64,000 nucleotides of DNA from an uncultured Oligoflexia bacterium (GTDB lineage: Bacteria > Bdellovibrionota > Bacteriovoracia > Bacteriovoracales > Bacteriovoracaceae), in the NCBI GenBank assembly GCA_937120495.1, contig CAKZJW010000019.1, positions 20,597-84,596 on the forward strand, in the 5' to 3' direction. Below the pieces are notes generated by a model, which worked only from the letters and a program-made list of their open reading frames with translations, had not been told where the DNA came from and made no database searches. Position 1 is the first letter of the stretch, and each line of letters opens with the position of its first letter. Made by a program: the position numbers and the translations under genes. This document shows positions 51,784 to 61,431 of the stretch, piece by piece.

Positions 51784-53060
51784 ATCTTACTCTTTGCGAT
51801 TTTCCTTTTATTGATAATAAATTTAATAAAACAAAACGAAGTGATTTCATTTCTCTTGTTGATAAATATAAAAAGAGTTTAGAAGTGTACAGTAGGGTTG
51901 TTATTGACCTTTCAGATGTTATTCACTTTTCGGCAGCATTTATTGCTTTAAGTGAATTAAAAAAAGAAATAATAATTCTTCCAAATACACAAACTGAAAC
52001 CCTTAAAGCTTTTGAGCCCACGTATGATTATGTTTTATCAAGTGAGGTTGAAGCTCAGAAAGCACAAGATCGTCTAATTAAGCTTGATCTAGAGACAAAA
52101 GTCACAATGTTTACTTCTGGATCTCAAGGGTCTTCTAAGAAAATTGAAAAAAAACTTTCACATTTAGTATATGAATGTGATGAATTGGAAAAAACGTTCA
52201 AAGAGTTATCTTGTGAAGACTTAATTGCCTCTACTGTAGGTCACCAACATATATATGGGGTTTTATTTCGAATTCTTTGGCCTCTAATTTATAAAAGAAC
52301 CATAACGAGCTTTAATATTCTTTATCCTGAAGACCTGAATCGATTATTGAAGAAATCTTATATGGAATCAAAGAAGGTTGTACTTATTTCAAGCCCAGCG
52401 TTTATAAAACGAATTAGTACTAATGATCTTGAGAATGTTGGAAGTTTAAAATTTTTATTTAGCTCTGGTGGTAAACTTAAGAACTCTGATTTTTCATCTT
52501 TTTTTACAAACTTCAAAACGGATATAATTGAGGTCTTCGGAAGTACCGAAACAGGTGGGATTGCTTATAGGTCTCAAAAAAATGGAAATGAAATTTGGAC
52601 AAAGTTTGATTGTGTAAAACTAGAACTCGACGAAAGAGAATGTTTAAGAGTTCGTTCGAGATATATCGCTGAGGAATTCTTTCAAACAAATGACCAAGTT
52701 AGTATGAAAGATAGCGGTTTTAAACTTTTAGGTCGTGTTGATAGAATTATTAAGCTCGAAGAGAAGAGAATTTCTCTTGAGCAGCTTGAAAAAACTCTTT
52801 GTGAACACCCAATGATAAATGATGCACACTGTACACTTTTAAAAGGTGAAACTAGAAGTATTATAGGTTGTATTCTCGCAGAAGATAAAAAATGGAAAAG
52901 CGTATCTAAAATAGAAAAAGTAAAAACCTTAAAGAGCTTTTTATTAGGATATTTCGAAGCGATCTTATTGCCTAAAAAATTTCGGTTTTTAGAACAACTT
53001 CCCTATAATGAACAATCTAAATTAGTAAAAAAAGAGATATTGGAATACTTTGATGAATGA
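51777..53060 (+). CDS. AMP-dependent acyl/aryl ligase (ApeH-like)
   Basis: I prefer ATG 51777 (overlapping the previous stop) over ATG 51762. The product of about 427 residues is an adenylating enzyme: MFTSGSQGSSKKIEKK (P-loop), VFGSTETGGIAYR, and a C-terminal LLGRVDRIIKLEEKRISLEQLE hinge. It is shorter at the N-terminus than typical acyl-CoA ligases, as is usual for ApeH. It likely activates the aromatic acid starter and loads it onto an ACP. Confidence 0.88.
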   Translation: MLDLTLCDFPFIDNKFNKTKRSDFISLVDKYKKSLEVYSRVVIDLSDVIHFSAAFIALSELKKEIIILPNTQTETLKAFEPTYDYVLSSEVEAQKAQDRLIKLDLETKVTMFTSGSQGSSKKIEKKLSHLVYECDELEKTFKELSCEDLIASTVGHQHIYGVLFRILWPLIYKRTITSFNILYPEDLNRLLKKSYMESKKVVLISSPAFIKRISTNDLENVGSLKFLFSSGGKLKNSDFSSFFTNFKTDIIEVFGSTETGGIAYRSQKNGNEIWTKFDCVKLELDERECLRVRSRYIAEEFFQTNDQVSMKDSGFKLLGRVDRIIKLEEKRISLEQLEKTLCEHPMINDAHCTLLKGETRSIIGCILAEDKKWKSVSKIEKVKTLKSFLLGYFEAILLPKKFRFLEQLPYNEQSKLVKKEILEYFDE

Positions 53061-53388
53061 GAAAGGCTGTGAATTTACATTAATAGAGAGAAAGAGTGAT
53101 GAGATTCTTATCGATATCGTTTTCGATAAAACGTATAAGTACTTTGATGGGCACTTTGAAGATTTTCAGTTGTTACCTGCATTACTGCAAGTTCATACGG
53201 TCGTAGAACTAACTAAAAAATACTTTGATGAATCAAAGAGCTTAAAGTCTATTCCTAATATGAAGTTTACGAAGCCCATTTACCCAAATAGCAAAGTTAA
53301 GCTAAGCATTTCAAAACAAGAAAATAAGTATCAATTTAAATACTTCAAAGATGAGTTTATTTACTCTCAAGGATCTTTTAGAGTATGA
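53053..53388 (+). CDS. Hotdog-fold dehydratase (ApeI-like)
   Basis: The start is ATG 53053, overlapping the ligase stop by eight bases. The 111-residue product has YKYFDGHFEDFQLLPALLQVH, the hotdog helix of FabA/FabZ-type dehydratases with its His, and IPNMKFTKPIYPNSKV. It is one of two dehydratase genes of the operon (the other is at 60979), consistent with the two-subunit dehydratase of aryl-polyene synthesis. Confidence 0.85.
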   Translation: MNEKGCEFTLIERKSDEILIDIVFDKTYKYFDGHFEDFQLLPALLQVHTVVELTKKYFDESKSLKSIPNMKFTKPIYPNSKVKLSISKQENKYQFKYFKDEFIYSQGSFRV

Positions 53389-55034
53389 ATTTTAGATTTT
53401 GTCTCATTGTTCCTTGCTATGAAGCGCATGCACTTCAGTTAGAATCTACGCTAGAGGGGTTAGTGAACTATCCTGTAGATCTAATCGTTGTAGATGATGG
53501 AAGTTCAAAAGAATATGCAGATAAAATTAAAAATACATGTTTGAAGTTTAAAGCAAAGTATCTAGTAAACCCAATGAACGGTGGAAAGGGTGCAGCTATT
53601 AAAACTGGAATTCAATATGCGTATGAAAATAAATATACGCATGCTCTACAAGTAGATGCTGATGGCCAACATGATACGAGTATTCTGAATAAGCTTATAA
53701 GTGCGAGTAAAAAATCTCCAAAAGCCGTTATTTCAGGGAAACCAATTTATGATGAGAGTGTTCCAAAAGGAAGGCTTTACGGCCGCTACCTAACACATGT
53801 ATGGATTTGGATCGAAACTTTAAGTTTCTCTGTTAAAGATAGTATGTGTGGGTTTAGATCTTACCCGGTTGAAGCAACTTTCAATATTATTTCAAAATAT
53901 AAAGTTGGTGAGCGTATGGACTTTGATCCAGAAATTTTAGTACGCTTATATTGGTCTGGTGTAAACATCAACTTTATTCCAACTCAAGTTATTTATCCTG
54001 AAGGTGGAGCTTCATATTTTAATGTTGTTAAAGACAATATCTTAATATCAAAGATGCATACTCGTCTGTTTTTTGGAATGCTAATTCGCTTTCCAATGAT
54101 AATCCTTCGAAACTACTCTGGAGGCCGTTGGAGTAATATTGATGAAAAAGGTGCAGTTACTTTAATCAAATTTACATCATGGATGCAGGACTTTTTTGGT
54201 GAGAAATTTATTTTATTTGTTTTAAAAATAATAAGTTTCTACTACTTTCTATTTGCGTTTAATGCCAGGGAAAGTTCAAAACAATTTCGAAAGATCTATA
54301 AAGAGTATTGTGATAAAAAACAGATTAAATTTAATGCGTTTAATTCATTTGATCATATATATTCATTTGCAAGAATAGTGATTGAGAAGTTTTCTGTTTG
54401 GAAGGGCGGATTAACTCTTGATAAATTTAACTCCGAAGATGTTGCAAAGCTTCGTTCCTTGAAATCTCAAAAATCCGGTGCTTTATTTATTAGTTCACAT
54501 TTTGGAAATATTGAATTGATAAGAGCTCTTGGCCTTACGGATCAAAATATAAAATATTCAGCACTCGTTTATATGAAAAATTCGCAAAAGATGTTTAATA
54601 TTTTAGAGCAGATTGATCCAAGTGTTAAAGATAATATAATCCCTATTGAAAACTTTGGTGCAGATGTTGGATTACTTCTGGAAAAAAAGATTGAAAATGG
54701 AGAATGGATTTTTTGCATGGCAGACAGAATGGCTGCTGATAGTGAGAAAGCAGTTAGTAATACGCTTTTAGGTCGCGATGTTGAGCTTCCTTTGGGCCCT
54801 TTTGTTATGGCCTACTTGCTAAATGCTCAAATTTATTCAATTCATTGCTATAGAGAGGGGAGTGAATTTAGAATACAAACTAGAGAGATCACACCAGATA
54901 TCGAGAGAAAAAGAGTAAATAGAAAAGAATTTATGCAAAGTGTTGCAAATGAATATGTAAAAGACTTAGAGGAGGTGCTTGTTAAAGAGCCTACTCAGTG
55001 GTTTAACTTTTATAAATATTGGAAGGAAGATTAA
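53385..55034 (+). CDS. Fused glycosyltransferase (GT2)/acyltransferase (ApeJ-like)
   Basis: The 549-residue product joins an N-terminal GT2 domain (LIVVDDGSS at 33-41, then QVDADGQHD and DSMCGFRSYP; to about 230) and a C-terminal LpxL-like acyltransferase domain (ALFISSHFGNIELIRALG and FCMADRMA; from about 340). This bifunctional fusion is a hallmark of aryl-polyene clusters and is thought to build the lipid anchor. It overlaps ApeI by four bases. Confidence 0.9.
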   Translation: MNFRFCLIVPCYEAHALQLESTLEGLVNYPVDLIVVDDGSSKEYADKIKNTCLKFKAKYLVNPMNGGKGAAIKTGIQYAYENKYTHALQVDADGQHDTSILNKLISASKKSPKAVISGKPIYDESVPKGRLYGRYLTHVWIWIETLSFSVKDSMCGFRSYPVEATFNIISKYKVGERMDFDPEILVRLYWSGVNINFIPTQVIYPEGGASYFNVVKDNILISKMHTRLFFGMLIRFPMIILRNYSGGRWSNIDEKGAVTLIKFTSWMQDFFGEKFILFVLKIISFYYFLFAFNARESSKQFRKIYKEYCDKKQIKFNAFNSFDHIYSFARIVIEKFSVWKGGLTLDKFNSEDVAKLRSLKSQKSGALFISSHFGNIELIRALGLTDQNIKYSALVYMKNSQKMFNILEQIDPSVKDNIIPIENFGADVGLLLEKKIENGEWIFCMADRMAADSEKAVSNTLLGRDVELPLGPFVMAYLLNAQIYSIHCYREGSEFRIQTREITPDIERKRVNRKEFMQSVANEYVKDLEEVLVKEPTQWFNFYKYWKED

Positions 55035-55037
55035 AAA

Positions 55038-56573
55038 ATGCACAATAAACTAGTTATAGGCAGTGAAAATATAACTATTGAGCAAGTCGTTGAGACTGCT
55101 TATAGCGATAATAAAATTGAACTTAGCTCTGATAAAAATTTTAGGGCCCGCTTGCAAAAATCTCGCGATATCTTAGAGAAAAAACTAGCAGATGATGAAA
55201 CTGTTTATGGAGTGACCACTGGTTATGGTGATTCTTGTGTCGTTGAAATTCCTAAAAATTTGCGCTCTAAGCTTCCTTTGCAGCTAACTCGTTATCATCA
55301 ATGTGGTCTAGGTGATGTTTTTGATCCAAATATGACTCGAGCAATTCAGCTTGTACGAATTATTACGTTGGTGCAAGGTTTCTCTGCAGTAAGAATTGAA
55401 CTTCTAGAACATATGGTGACTCTATTTAATCATGGAGTAACAGCAAGAATTCCACAGGAAGGCTCTGTTGGAGCAAGTGGTGATCTAACACCACTGGCTT
55501 ATTATGCAGCAACTCTAGTTGGTGAAGGTGATGTCTTTTATAAAAATGAATTTGTTCCTAGTATCAATATGTATGAAGATCTTGGAATTAAGCCGATTGA
55601 ACTAGCTGAAAAAGAAGCACTAGCACTTATGAACGGTACGGCTGTTATGACAGCAATTGCTTGTAAGGTCTACTCTGATGCGTCTTTTTTATCAAAGCTC
55701 TCTAGTCGAGTGACAGCTTTATCTTCTCTTGGACTATTAGCAAACTCATCTCATTTTAACGATGCTGTTTTTAAAGCTAAGCCACACCCTGGAACAGTAC
55801 AAGTTGCTAAGTGGATAAGAAAAGATTTGGCAAAAGCTTTTGATAATAAAACACTAACTCGTCTGCAAGATAGATACTCAATTAGATGTGCTCCACATAT
55901 CATTGGTGTTTTAGTTGATGGACTAAATTCATTTAAGCCAATTATTGAAACAGAAATTAATAGTGCAAACGATAACCCTCTTATAGATATTGAAAAAGAA
56001 GAAGTTCTACATGGTGGAAACTTCTACGGTGGTCATATTGCTTTTGCAATGGATAGCTTAAAGGTTTTAATTGCAAATATTGCAGATCTTATGGATAGAC
56101 AATTAGCTCTTTTAGTCGATACAAAATTTAATAATGGACTACCTAGGAATTTATCAGCTGCAAAAGGTGAAGATTCGTATCTTTATCACGGTTTAAAAGC
56201 TCTTCAAATTAGTTCTTCTGCCTGGACAGCAGAGGCCCTAAAAAATACGACCCCTGCAAGTATTTTTTCTCGCTCAACTGAATGTCACAATCAGGATAAG
56301 GTGAGCATGGGAACTATTGCTGCAAGAGATGCAATTCGTATTACCGAATTAACTTCTCAAGTTATAACTGCAAGTCTCGTTGGAGCTGTTCAAGCCGTAG
56401 AGATTAGACTTTTAAATAATGAATTAAGTGAACAGTGGATAGGAGAAAGGCTAGTAAACTTTAAAACGTTTATTAGAGAGCATATTGAGTTTATAGAGAA
56501 CGATAGACCCCTAGAAAAAGAATTAAGAAAAATCATGGAATTAATTCAAACTCAAAATGCCGGATTAATTTAA
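55038..56573 (+). CDS. Aromatic amino-acid ammonia-lyase (HAL/PAL/TAL family)
   Basis: The 511-residue product carries the GSVGASGDLTPL site (Ala146-Ser147-Gly148) that forms the MIO cofactor, Tyr57 in YGVTTGYGD, NGTAVMTAI, and later NSANDNPLI and FYGGHIAFAMD. In the substrate-selectivity stretch it reads QLTRYHQCG, nearer to the R-x-H form of flexirubin-type tyrosine ammonia-lyases than to histidase, but I cannot settle the substrate. Tyrosine to 4-coumarate would supply the aryl starter. It takes the operon position of a thioesterase. Confidence 0.9.
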   Translation: MHNKLVIGSENITIEQVVETAYSDNKIELSSDKNFRARLQKSRDILEKKLADDETVYGVTTGYGDSCVVEIPKNLRSKLPLQLTRYHQCGLGDVFDPNMTRAIQLVRIITLVQGFSAVRIELLEHMVTLFNHGVTARIPQEGSVGASGDLTPLAYYAATLVGEGDVFYKNEFVPSINMYEDLGIKPIELAEKEALALMNGTAVMTAIACKVYSDASFLSKLSSRVTALSSLGLLANSSHFNDAVFKAKPHPGTVQVAKWIRKDLAKAFDNKTLTRLQDRYSIRCAPHIIGVLVDGLNSFKPIIETEINSANDNPLIDIEKEEVLHGGNFYGGHIAFAMDSLKVLIANIADLMDRQLALLVDTKFNNGLPRNLSAAKGEDSYLYHGLKALQISSSAWTAEALKNTTPASIFSRSTECHNQDKVSMGTIAARDAIRITELTSQVITASLVGAVQAVEIRLLNNELSEQWIGERLVNFKTFIREHIEFIENDRPLEKELRKIMELIQTQNAGLI

Positions 56574-57067
56574 TGAAGACTTTCTTCTTATTCTTTTTAA
56601 TCTTTTCAAGTGCATTTGGTTCAGATCATCTACCTTTTAAAACTTTCAGTTCATTTAAAGCAAATTTTTCTCAAATTCGTTTTATAAAAGCTTCGAATAT
56701 AAAATTAAAATCAGAAGGAAATATCTTAAAAAAAGAAACAAGTGTTATTTGGAAACAAATAAAGCCTTTTGAAAATATAATAGACCTTTCTAAAGAGACA
56801 AAAAATCCTATTGCAAAGAGAATGGGGGATACGATTCTTTCAGTTGTTAAAGGAAATCTAAAAAAATTAAAAAAAGATTTTTTTATACAAAAAAAGAGAA
56901 ACAGAATAGTTCTAACTCCAAAAGAAGAACTCTATAAAAAGTTTTTAAAAAGCATAGAAGTATCTGGAAAAAAATATATTGATAAATTTATATTAAAAGA
57001 ATTAAGTGGCAACTATATCGAGATAAAATTCTCCGATTATGAGGATCTTTCAGATGGGAAAAAATAA
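56573..57067 (+). CDS. LolA-like outer-membrane lipoprotein carrier (ApeL-like)
   Basis: The 164-residue product has a signal peptide (to SSAFGS) and a LolA/LolB-type half-barrel (FKTFSSFKANFSQIRFI, then SEGNILKKETSVIWKQIKPF and a hinge-like IKFSDYED end). In aryl-polyene clusters such proteins are thought to carry the lipid-linked product across the periplasm. It couples to the lyase by TAATG and overlaps the exporter gene. Confidence 0.8.
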   Translation: MKTFFLFFLIFSSAFGSDHLPFKTFSSFKANFSQIRFIKASNIKLKSEGNILKKETSVIWKQIKPFENIIDLSKETKNPIAKRMGDTILSVVKGNLKKLKKDFFIQKKRNRIVLTPKEELYKKFLKSIEVSGKKYIDKFILKELSGNYIEIKFSDYEDLSDGKK

Positions 57068-59246
57068 ATTAATTCCATTTCTCTTTATTTTGGCTCTAAG
57101 CTTAGGCAGTTGCTTCTTTTTATTTAAAACACTTAAAATTGATACGAATATATTTAATGCTTTAAGTCCTGAAAAAGAGGCAAGTGACGCTCTTAATGCA
57201 ATTGCTGTTTATGAAAGTAAAATCAAAAATCAATTTGCTTTGCTTTTTGATACTTCAAAACTAGATGAAATTGAGGATAAAGTGAAAATTGGAGCGAAAA
57301 TCCATTCTTCTCTTTTAAGTTCAGGGCTCTTTAATAAGATTCTTTTTAAAGATACGAGAGATCTAAGTAAAATACCGACTTTCTATTATAAATATAAAAA
57401 AGCATTACTTACTGAAGATCAAAAAAAGTTGATTAAAGATAAAAAATTTAAAACACTTGAAAAACAGGCTTTAGAAAAAATATATAGCCCTTTTTCTTCA
57501 GCAGCAGCAACTTTATCTATAGATCCATTAGCACTTATGGGAGATTTTTTTGAAGGGATGTACAATCCGGCAAGAGTCTCTTATGAAAATGGATACTACA
57601 TAACTGAAGATAAAAAAATCCTAATTAGAGGGGAGATAAAGGAATCAAAAGAAAAAGAAGCACTCGACCTGCTTCAAAAACTAGAAAAGAAGTATTCAAT
57701 TGTATACTCTTCTATGGCCTTCTATGGTGAAGTTGCAAAGAAGCAAGCTGAAAATGAGTCTAAAAAATTATCAGCGTTAAGCCTTGGTCTTATCTTTTTA
57801 TTCTTTTTAATCTTTTTTAAAAGTTTTAGGCATTTGGGCTTGGGTGTAATCTTTTTAGCCTTATGTATTTCTTTAAGTTTATCAATAACGAATTTTATAT
57901 TTGGCTCTATTCATATTATTACAATGCTCATGGGGATAAGTGTTTTGGGCTTGGTTATAGATTACTTTATCCATTTCTTTATGGAAGAACTCGATGGAAT
58001 GAAGACAGTTTCTTTAGCCGTTAGTGATATTAGAAAACCTCTTATTTATAGTTTCCTAACAAGTGCGACGGGCTTTAGTATTTTCTATTTTAGCCCTCTA
58101 CCGATTCTAAAACAATTTAGTATTCTTGGAGTGTTAACTCTTTTATTTGCAACGCTTTCGACTTTGTTTTTACTACCTATGTTTTATAAGTCTTCCATGT
58201 GGGCTAGAAGTGCTCGAGAAGGGCTAAATGAAAAAATATTTAGTAAAGTATTTGTCTTTATATTATGTCTCTTCTCATTGAGTTTAATTTTAAAAGGAAA
58301 TGTATCTAATGATATTCAAACCTTCTCTAAAAAGGATCAAAAGCTTGATAGTCTTGAAAGAAAGTTGAAAGAAAGCCTTAAATTGAAGCCCGGGCTAAAC
58401 TATATTGTTTCAAAAGGAAAAACGGAACAGGCCTTACTTGAAAATGAGGAAAAAAATAAATCGCGAGTTCGAAGTAAGGGGGCCAATGCAAGTTTTATCT
58501 CAGATTGGCTTCCAAGTTTAAAATCACAAAAAGAATCACTCGATCTATATAAAAAATTAGAACGCGTTAAGAAAAGAATCCTCTTAAAACTTGGTGTGAA
58601 GAAAAAGAAGAATAAAACAAAAAAGCTAAGAGATGAACCTAAAGAGGAAACTCAACTTATTACAAAAGAACTGTGGGAATCATCAATACCAAGTCAGGAA
58701 TTTAATCTTCAATGGGTAGGTGAAATTAATGAAAATCTTTACAGCGTTACCCCTGTATTTGAAAAAAAGGTTCAGCAAAAAAATATTTACAGTCGTATTT
58801 CAATTCTAAATACTCAGTTGGATGAATTTTCTAAAAATGTTTTACAAGGAATTGGTATTTTTCTTTTAGTTATTTCTCTACTTCTAAGCTTATTACATGG
58901 ACCAATTGGTGCTTTAAAAATTATTTTCCCTGTGGCATTGGCTAGTTGTGTCTCCCTTGCAGCTGCAGCACTTATATTTGGTAATATTGTAGTATTTCAT
59001 CTTTTAGGTGTAGTACTTGTTATAACACTTGGCTTAGATTATTCATTCTTCTATTTTTTTAATAGAGACAAATCTAAAACAGTTGCCAAGGCAATAATGC
59101 TTTCAGTTCTTACGACTTTGAGCTCATTTGGTGTTTTATTCTTAAGCAGTACAACGGCTGTGCAAGCATTTGGAACGACAGTTTTTATTGGTGTATTTGT
59201 TTGTTGGCTTCTTGTTCCAATAAGTAGAAAAGCGAGATTATTTTGA
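57054..59246 (+). CDS. MMPL/RND-family exporter (ApeM-like)
   Basis: I choose ATG 57054, after a GAGGA site; ATG 57039 is also in frame. The product of about 730 residues has the RND layout of two halves, each with one helix, a periplasmic domain and five helices (from about 230 and 600). The fourth-helix motifs LGLVIDYFIHFF and LGLDYSFFYFF carry the proton-relay Asp. It probably moves the lipid-linked polyene out of the inner membrane, as hopanoid exporters do. Confidence 0.88.
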   Translation: MGKNKLIPFLFILALSLGSCFFLFKTLKIDTNIFNALSPEKEASDALNAIAVYESKIKNQFALLFDTSKLDEIEDKVKIGAKIHSSLLSSGLFNKILFKDTRDLSKIPTFYYKYKKALLTEDQKKLIKDKKFKTLEKQALEKIYSPFSSAAATLSIDPLALMGDFFEGMYNPARVSYENGYYITEDKKILIRGEIKESKEKEALDLLQKLEKKYSIVYSSMAFYGEVAKKQAENESKKLSALSLGLIFLFFLIFFKSFRHLGLGVIFLALCISLSLSITNFIFGSIHIITMLMGISVLGLVIDYFIHFFMEELDGMKTVSLAVSDIRKPLIYSFLTSATGFSIFYFSPLPILKQFSILGVLTLLFATLSTLFLLPMFYKSSMWARSAREGLNEKIFSKVFVFILCLFSLSLILKGNVSNDIQTFSKKDQKLDSLERKLKESLKLKPGLNYIVSKGKTEQALLENEEKNKSRVRSKGANASFISDWLPSLKSQKESLDLYKKLERVKKRILLKLGVKKKKNKTKKLRDEPKEETQLITKELWESSIPSQEFNLQWVGEINENLYSVTPVFEKKVQQKNIYSRISILNTQLDEFSKNVLQGIGIFLLVISLLLSLLHGPIGALKIIFPVALASCVSLAAAALIFGNIVVFHLLGVVLVITLGLDYSFFYFFNRDKSKTVAKAIMLSVLTTLSSFGVLFLSSTTAVQAFGTTVFIGVFVCWLLVPISRKARLF

Positions 59247-59815
59247 AATACCTTCTCATTATTTTATTATGCTTTTCTTGTGCTCAGGTAGAGAAGAAAT
59301 CTTATCAAACAGAAAAATTATCAAAAACTCTTAGTATAAAGACAAAATACTTTTTATCTCTTTTTCCTAAAAAGTCGCAAATAACCCAATTGGTAACTTA
59401 CAAAAAGGGTGATGATGTTAAGAGGACTCAAGTTGTTTTCAAAAGAAATGAAGACTTAAGAGTTACTGTGTTAAGCCCTATGGGAATTGAGTTGATTTCG
59501 CTTCGAGTTACAAATGATGGAATTGAAAAGATAAGCGGCATAAACCAATTTAAAATAGAGTTTTTCGGAAGAGTAATGGCCGACATGCTTGCCGTTTACG
59601 CTTCAAAGAAGATACTCTTAGCCAGTATTCAGGGTGAAATTAATATAAAAGATACTGTCTCGCGTCGAGAAATCATTAGCGAAGATATATCTCTAATTAA
59701 GATCGATTACGGTACTAAACGAGACTGGAGTAGTGATATTGAATTAAATCACTTAGAACAAAATTATAAACTAAACATAAAAACGTTATCGCTAGAAAAT
59801 GAAAATATTTATTAA
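59243..59815 (+). CDS. DUF3261 lipoprotein (ApeN-like)
   Basis: The 190-residue product starts at TTG overlapping the exporter stop (TTGA) and has a lipobox (LLCFSC, Cys14). The mature part (VTVLSPMGIELISLRVTNDGI) fits DUF3261, a LolB-like family always found beside the MMPL exporter in aryl-polyene clusters, probably receiving the product at the outer membrane. Confidence 0.8.
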   Translation: MKYLLIILLCFSCAQVEKKSYQTEKLSKTLSIKTKYFLSLFPKKSQITQLVTYKKGDDVKRTQVVFKRNEDLRVTVLSPMGIELISLRVTNDGIEKISGINQFKIEFFGRVMADMLAVYASKKILLASIQGEINIKDTVSRREIISEDISLIKIDYGTKRDWSSDIELNHLEQNYKLNIKTLSLENENIY

Positions 59816-60986
59816 TAATTATTCACTAATCTGTTCGCTTGGAAGCACAAAGGAAGAAGTTTCAAAAAAACTTTTTTCTGAAAAACTTTTAAATGATCCT
59901 AAAATGTATGAGCTTGTTGATAAACAGGTAACCCCTACATTTGATATAACTTGTGATTTACCTGCAATTCCAGCGGAACTTGCAAAGTATAACTCTCGAA
60001 ATAATCAATTTATTTTAAAATGCCTAAATGATCTCTCATCTGAAATTAGTGGAATGATCCAAAAATATGGATCAAGTCGAATCGGTGTTGTATTTGGTAC
60101 AAGTACCTCTGGTATTGATGAAGGCATTAAGGCCATGAGCTCTGCTCGTGATGGAAAACTACCTGATAAATATGATTACTCAATTCAAGAGATAGGTTCC
60201 CCTAGCTCTTTCATAAAAGAAAAATTAAATTTAGAAAGTATTGCTTATACTATTTCTACTGCCTGCTCCTCTGGTGCAAGAGCATTTATTGAGGGTAAAA
60301 ATTTAATAAAGAATGGTATTTGTGATGTTGTTATTGTTGGTGGTAGTGATTCCTTAAATGATTTAACCCTAAATGGATTTCATTGTTTAGAAGCGATATC
60401 TTTAAAAAGAACAAATCCTTTTAGTAAAAATCGAACTGGAATAAATATCGGCGAAGGCTGTGCTTTGTTTTTATTAACTAGTGAAAATCTATCTCAAAAA
60501 CCTAGCTTAGAGTTACTTGGCGCCGGGGAATCTACAGATGCCTACCATATCTCTTCACCTGATCCTTCTGGAGAGGGAGCTGCTAGTGCAATGAAGATGG
60601 CGCTAGCTCAAGCAAAGCTTGAACCATCAAATATCGACTATATAAACTTACATGGAACGGGAACAATTAAAAATGATGAGATGGAGGCGAAAGCTGTAAG
60701 CTCTTTATTTAAAAATACTCCCGTAAGTTCAACAAAGCCTCTTGTTGGCCACACACTTGGAGCCGCTGGTGCAATTGAAGCAGCTTTTTGTGCTCTTAGT
60801 TTAGAAAAAGAATATTCAAATGGCTCTCTACCAATTCACTTCTTTGATGGTGAAGAAGATGAAGAACTTGAAAAACTTAATTTTGTAAAAAATAAATCGA
60901 ACGTTTCTCCTCTTATTTGTATGTCTAACTCATACGCTTTTGGTGGAAATAATGCTTCTTTAATAATTGGCTATAATAATGGATAA
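59799..60986 (+). CDS. 3-oxoacyl-ACP synthase (ApeO-like ketosynthase)
   Basis: The 395-residue product is a KAS II-type condensing enzyme with catalytic Cys in ISTACSSGARAF, His in NLHGTGTIKND and His in VGHTLGAAGAIEA, and a FGGNNASLIIG end. It elongates the polyene with malonyl units. It begins within the DUF3261 gene and overlaps the next by eight bases. Confidence 0.92.
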   Translation: MKIFINNYSLICSLGSTKEEVSKKLFSEKLLNDPKMYELVDKQVTPTFDITCDLPAIPAELAKYNSRNNQFILKCLNDLSSEISGMIQKYGSSRIGVVFGTSTSGIDEGIKAMSSARDGKLPDKYDYSIQEIGSPSSFIKEKLNLESIAYTISTACSSGARAFIEGKNLIKNGICDVVIVGGSDSLNDLTLNGFHCLEAISLKRTNPFSKNRTGINIGEGCALFLLTSENLSQKPSLELLGAGESTDAYHISSPDPSGEGAASAMKMALAQAKLEPSNIDYINLHGTGTIKNDEMEAKAVSSLFKNTPVSSTKPLVGHTLGAAGAIEAAFCALSLEKEYSNGSLPIHFFDGEEDEELEKLNFVKNKSNVSPLICMSNSYAFGGNNASLIIGYNNG

Positions 60987-61431
60987 AGAAATTTTAAATT
61001 ATATACCTCATCGAAATACAATGGCCCTTCTTGATAGAATTGTTTGTAAGGAAATTGAGGGATTTAATGTTGAGGTTAAAATAACAAAAGACTCCGCTCT
61101 TTTTAGTGATGATGGCGTTCCGTCGTATTGTGGAGTTGAGTATATGGCGCAAAGTATAGCGGCTTATAATACTTTGTTTTTAGAAAAAATAAATAAACTT
61201 CCAAGAATCGGTTTTATGGTTTCAATCAGAAATTTTAAAACTTCTGTTGAAAAATTCAAGCTTGGAGATTGTCTTAATATTATGGTTGATCCCGTATTAA
61301 TCGTTGCGACATCGGGAAGCTTTAATTGCAAAATATTAATAAATAACGAAGAAGTATCTTCTTCAAAAATAACAGCTTATGTTCCAACTGATGAGGAACT
61401 TGAAGTTTTTAAAAGAGAGACTTATGAATAG
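60979..61431 (+). CDS. 3-hydroxyacyl-ACP dehydratase (ApeP-like)
   Basis: The start is ATG 60979 inside the previous stop (ATGGATAA). The 150-residue product has NYIPHRNTMALLDRIV, with the hotdog His, and SYCGVEYMAQSIAAYN with the catalytic Glu, as in FabA/FabZ-like dehydratases. It makes the double bonds of the polyene, probably with the ApeI-like partner. Confidence 0.88.
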   Translation: MDKEILNYIPHRNTMALLDRIVCKEIEGFNVEVKITKDSALFSDDGVPSYCGVEYMAQSIAAYNTLFLEKINKLPRIGFMVSIRNFKTSVEKFKLGDCLNIMVDPVLIVATSGSFNCKILINNEEVSSSKITAYVPTDEELEVFKRETYE

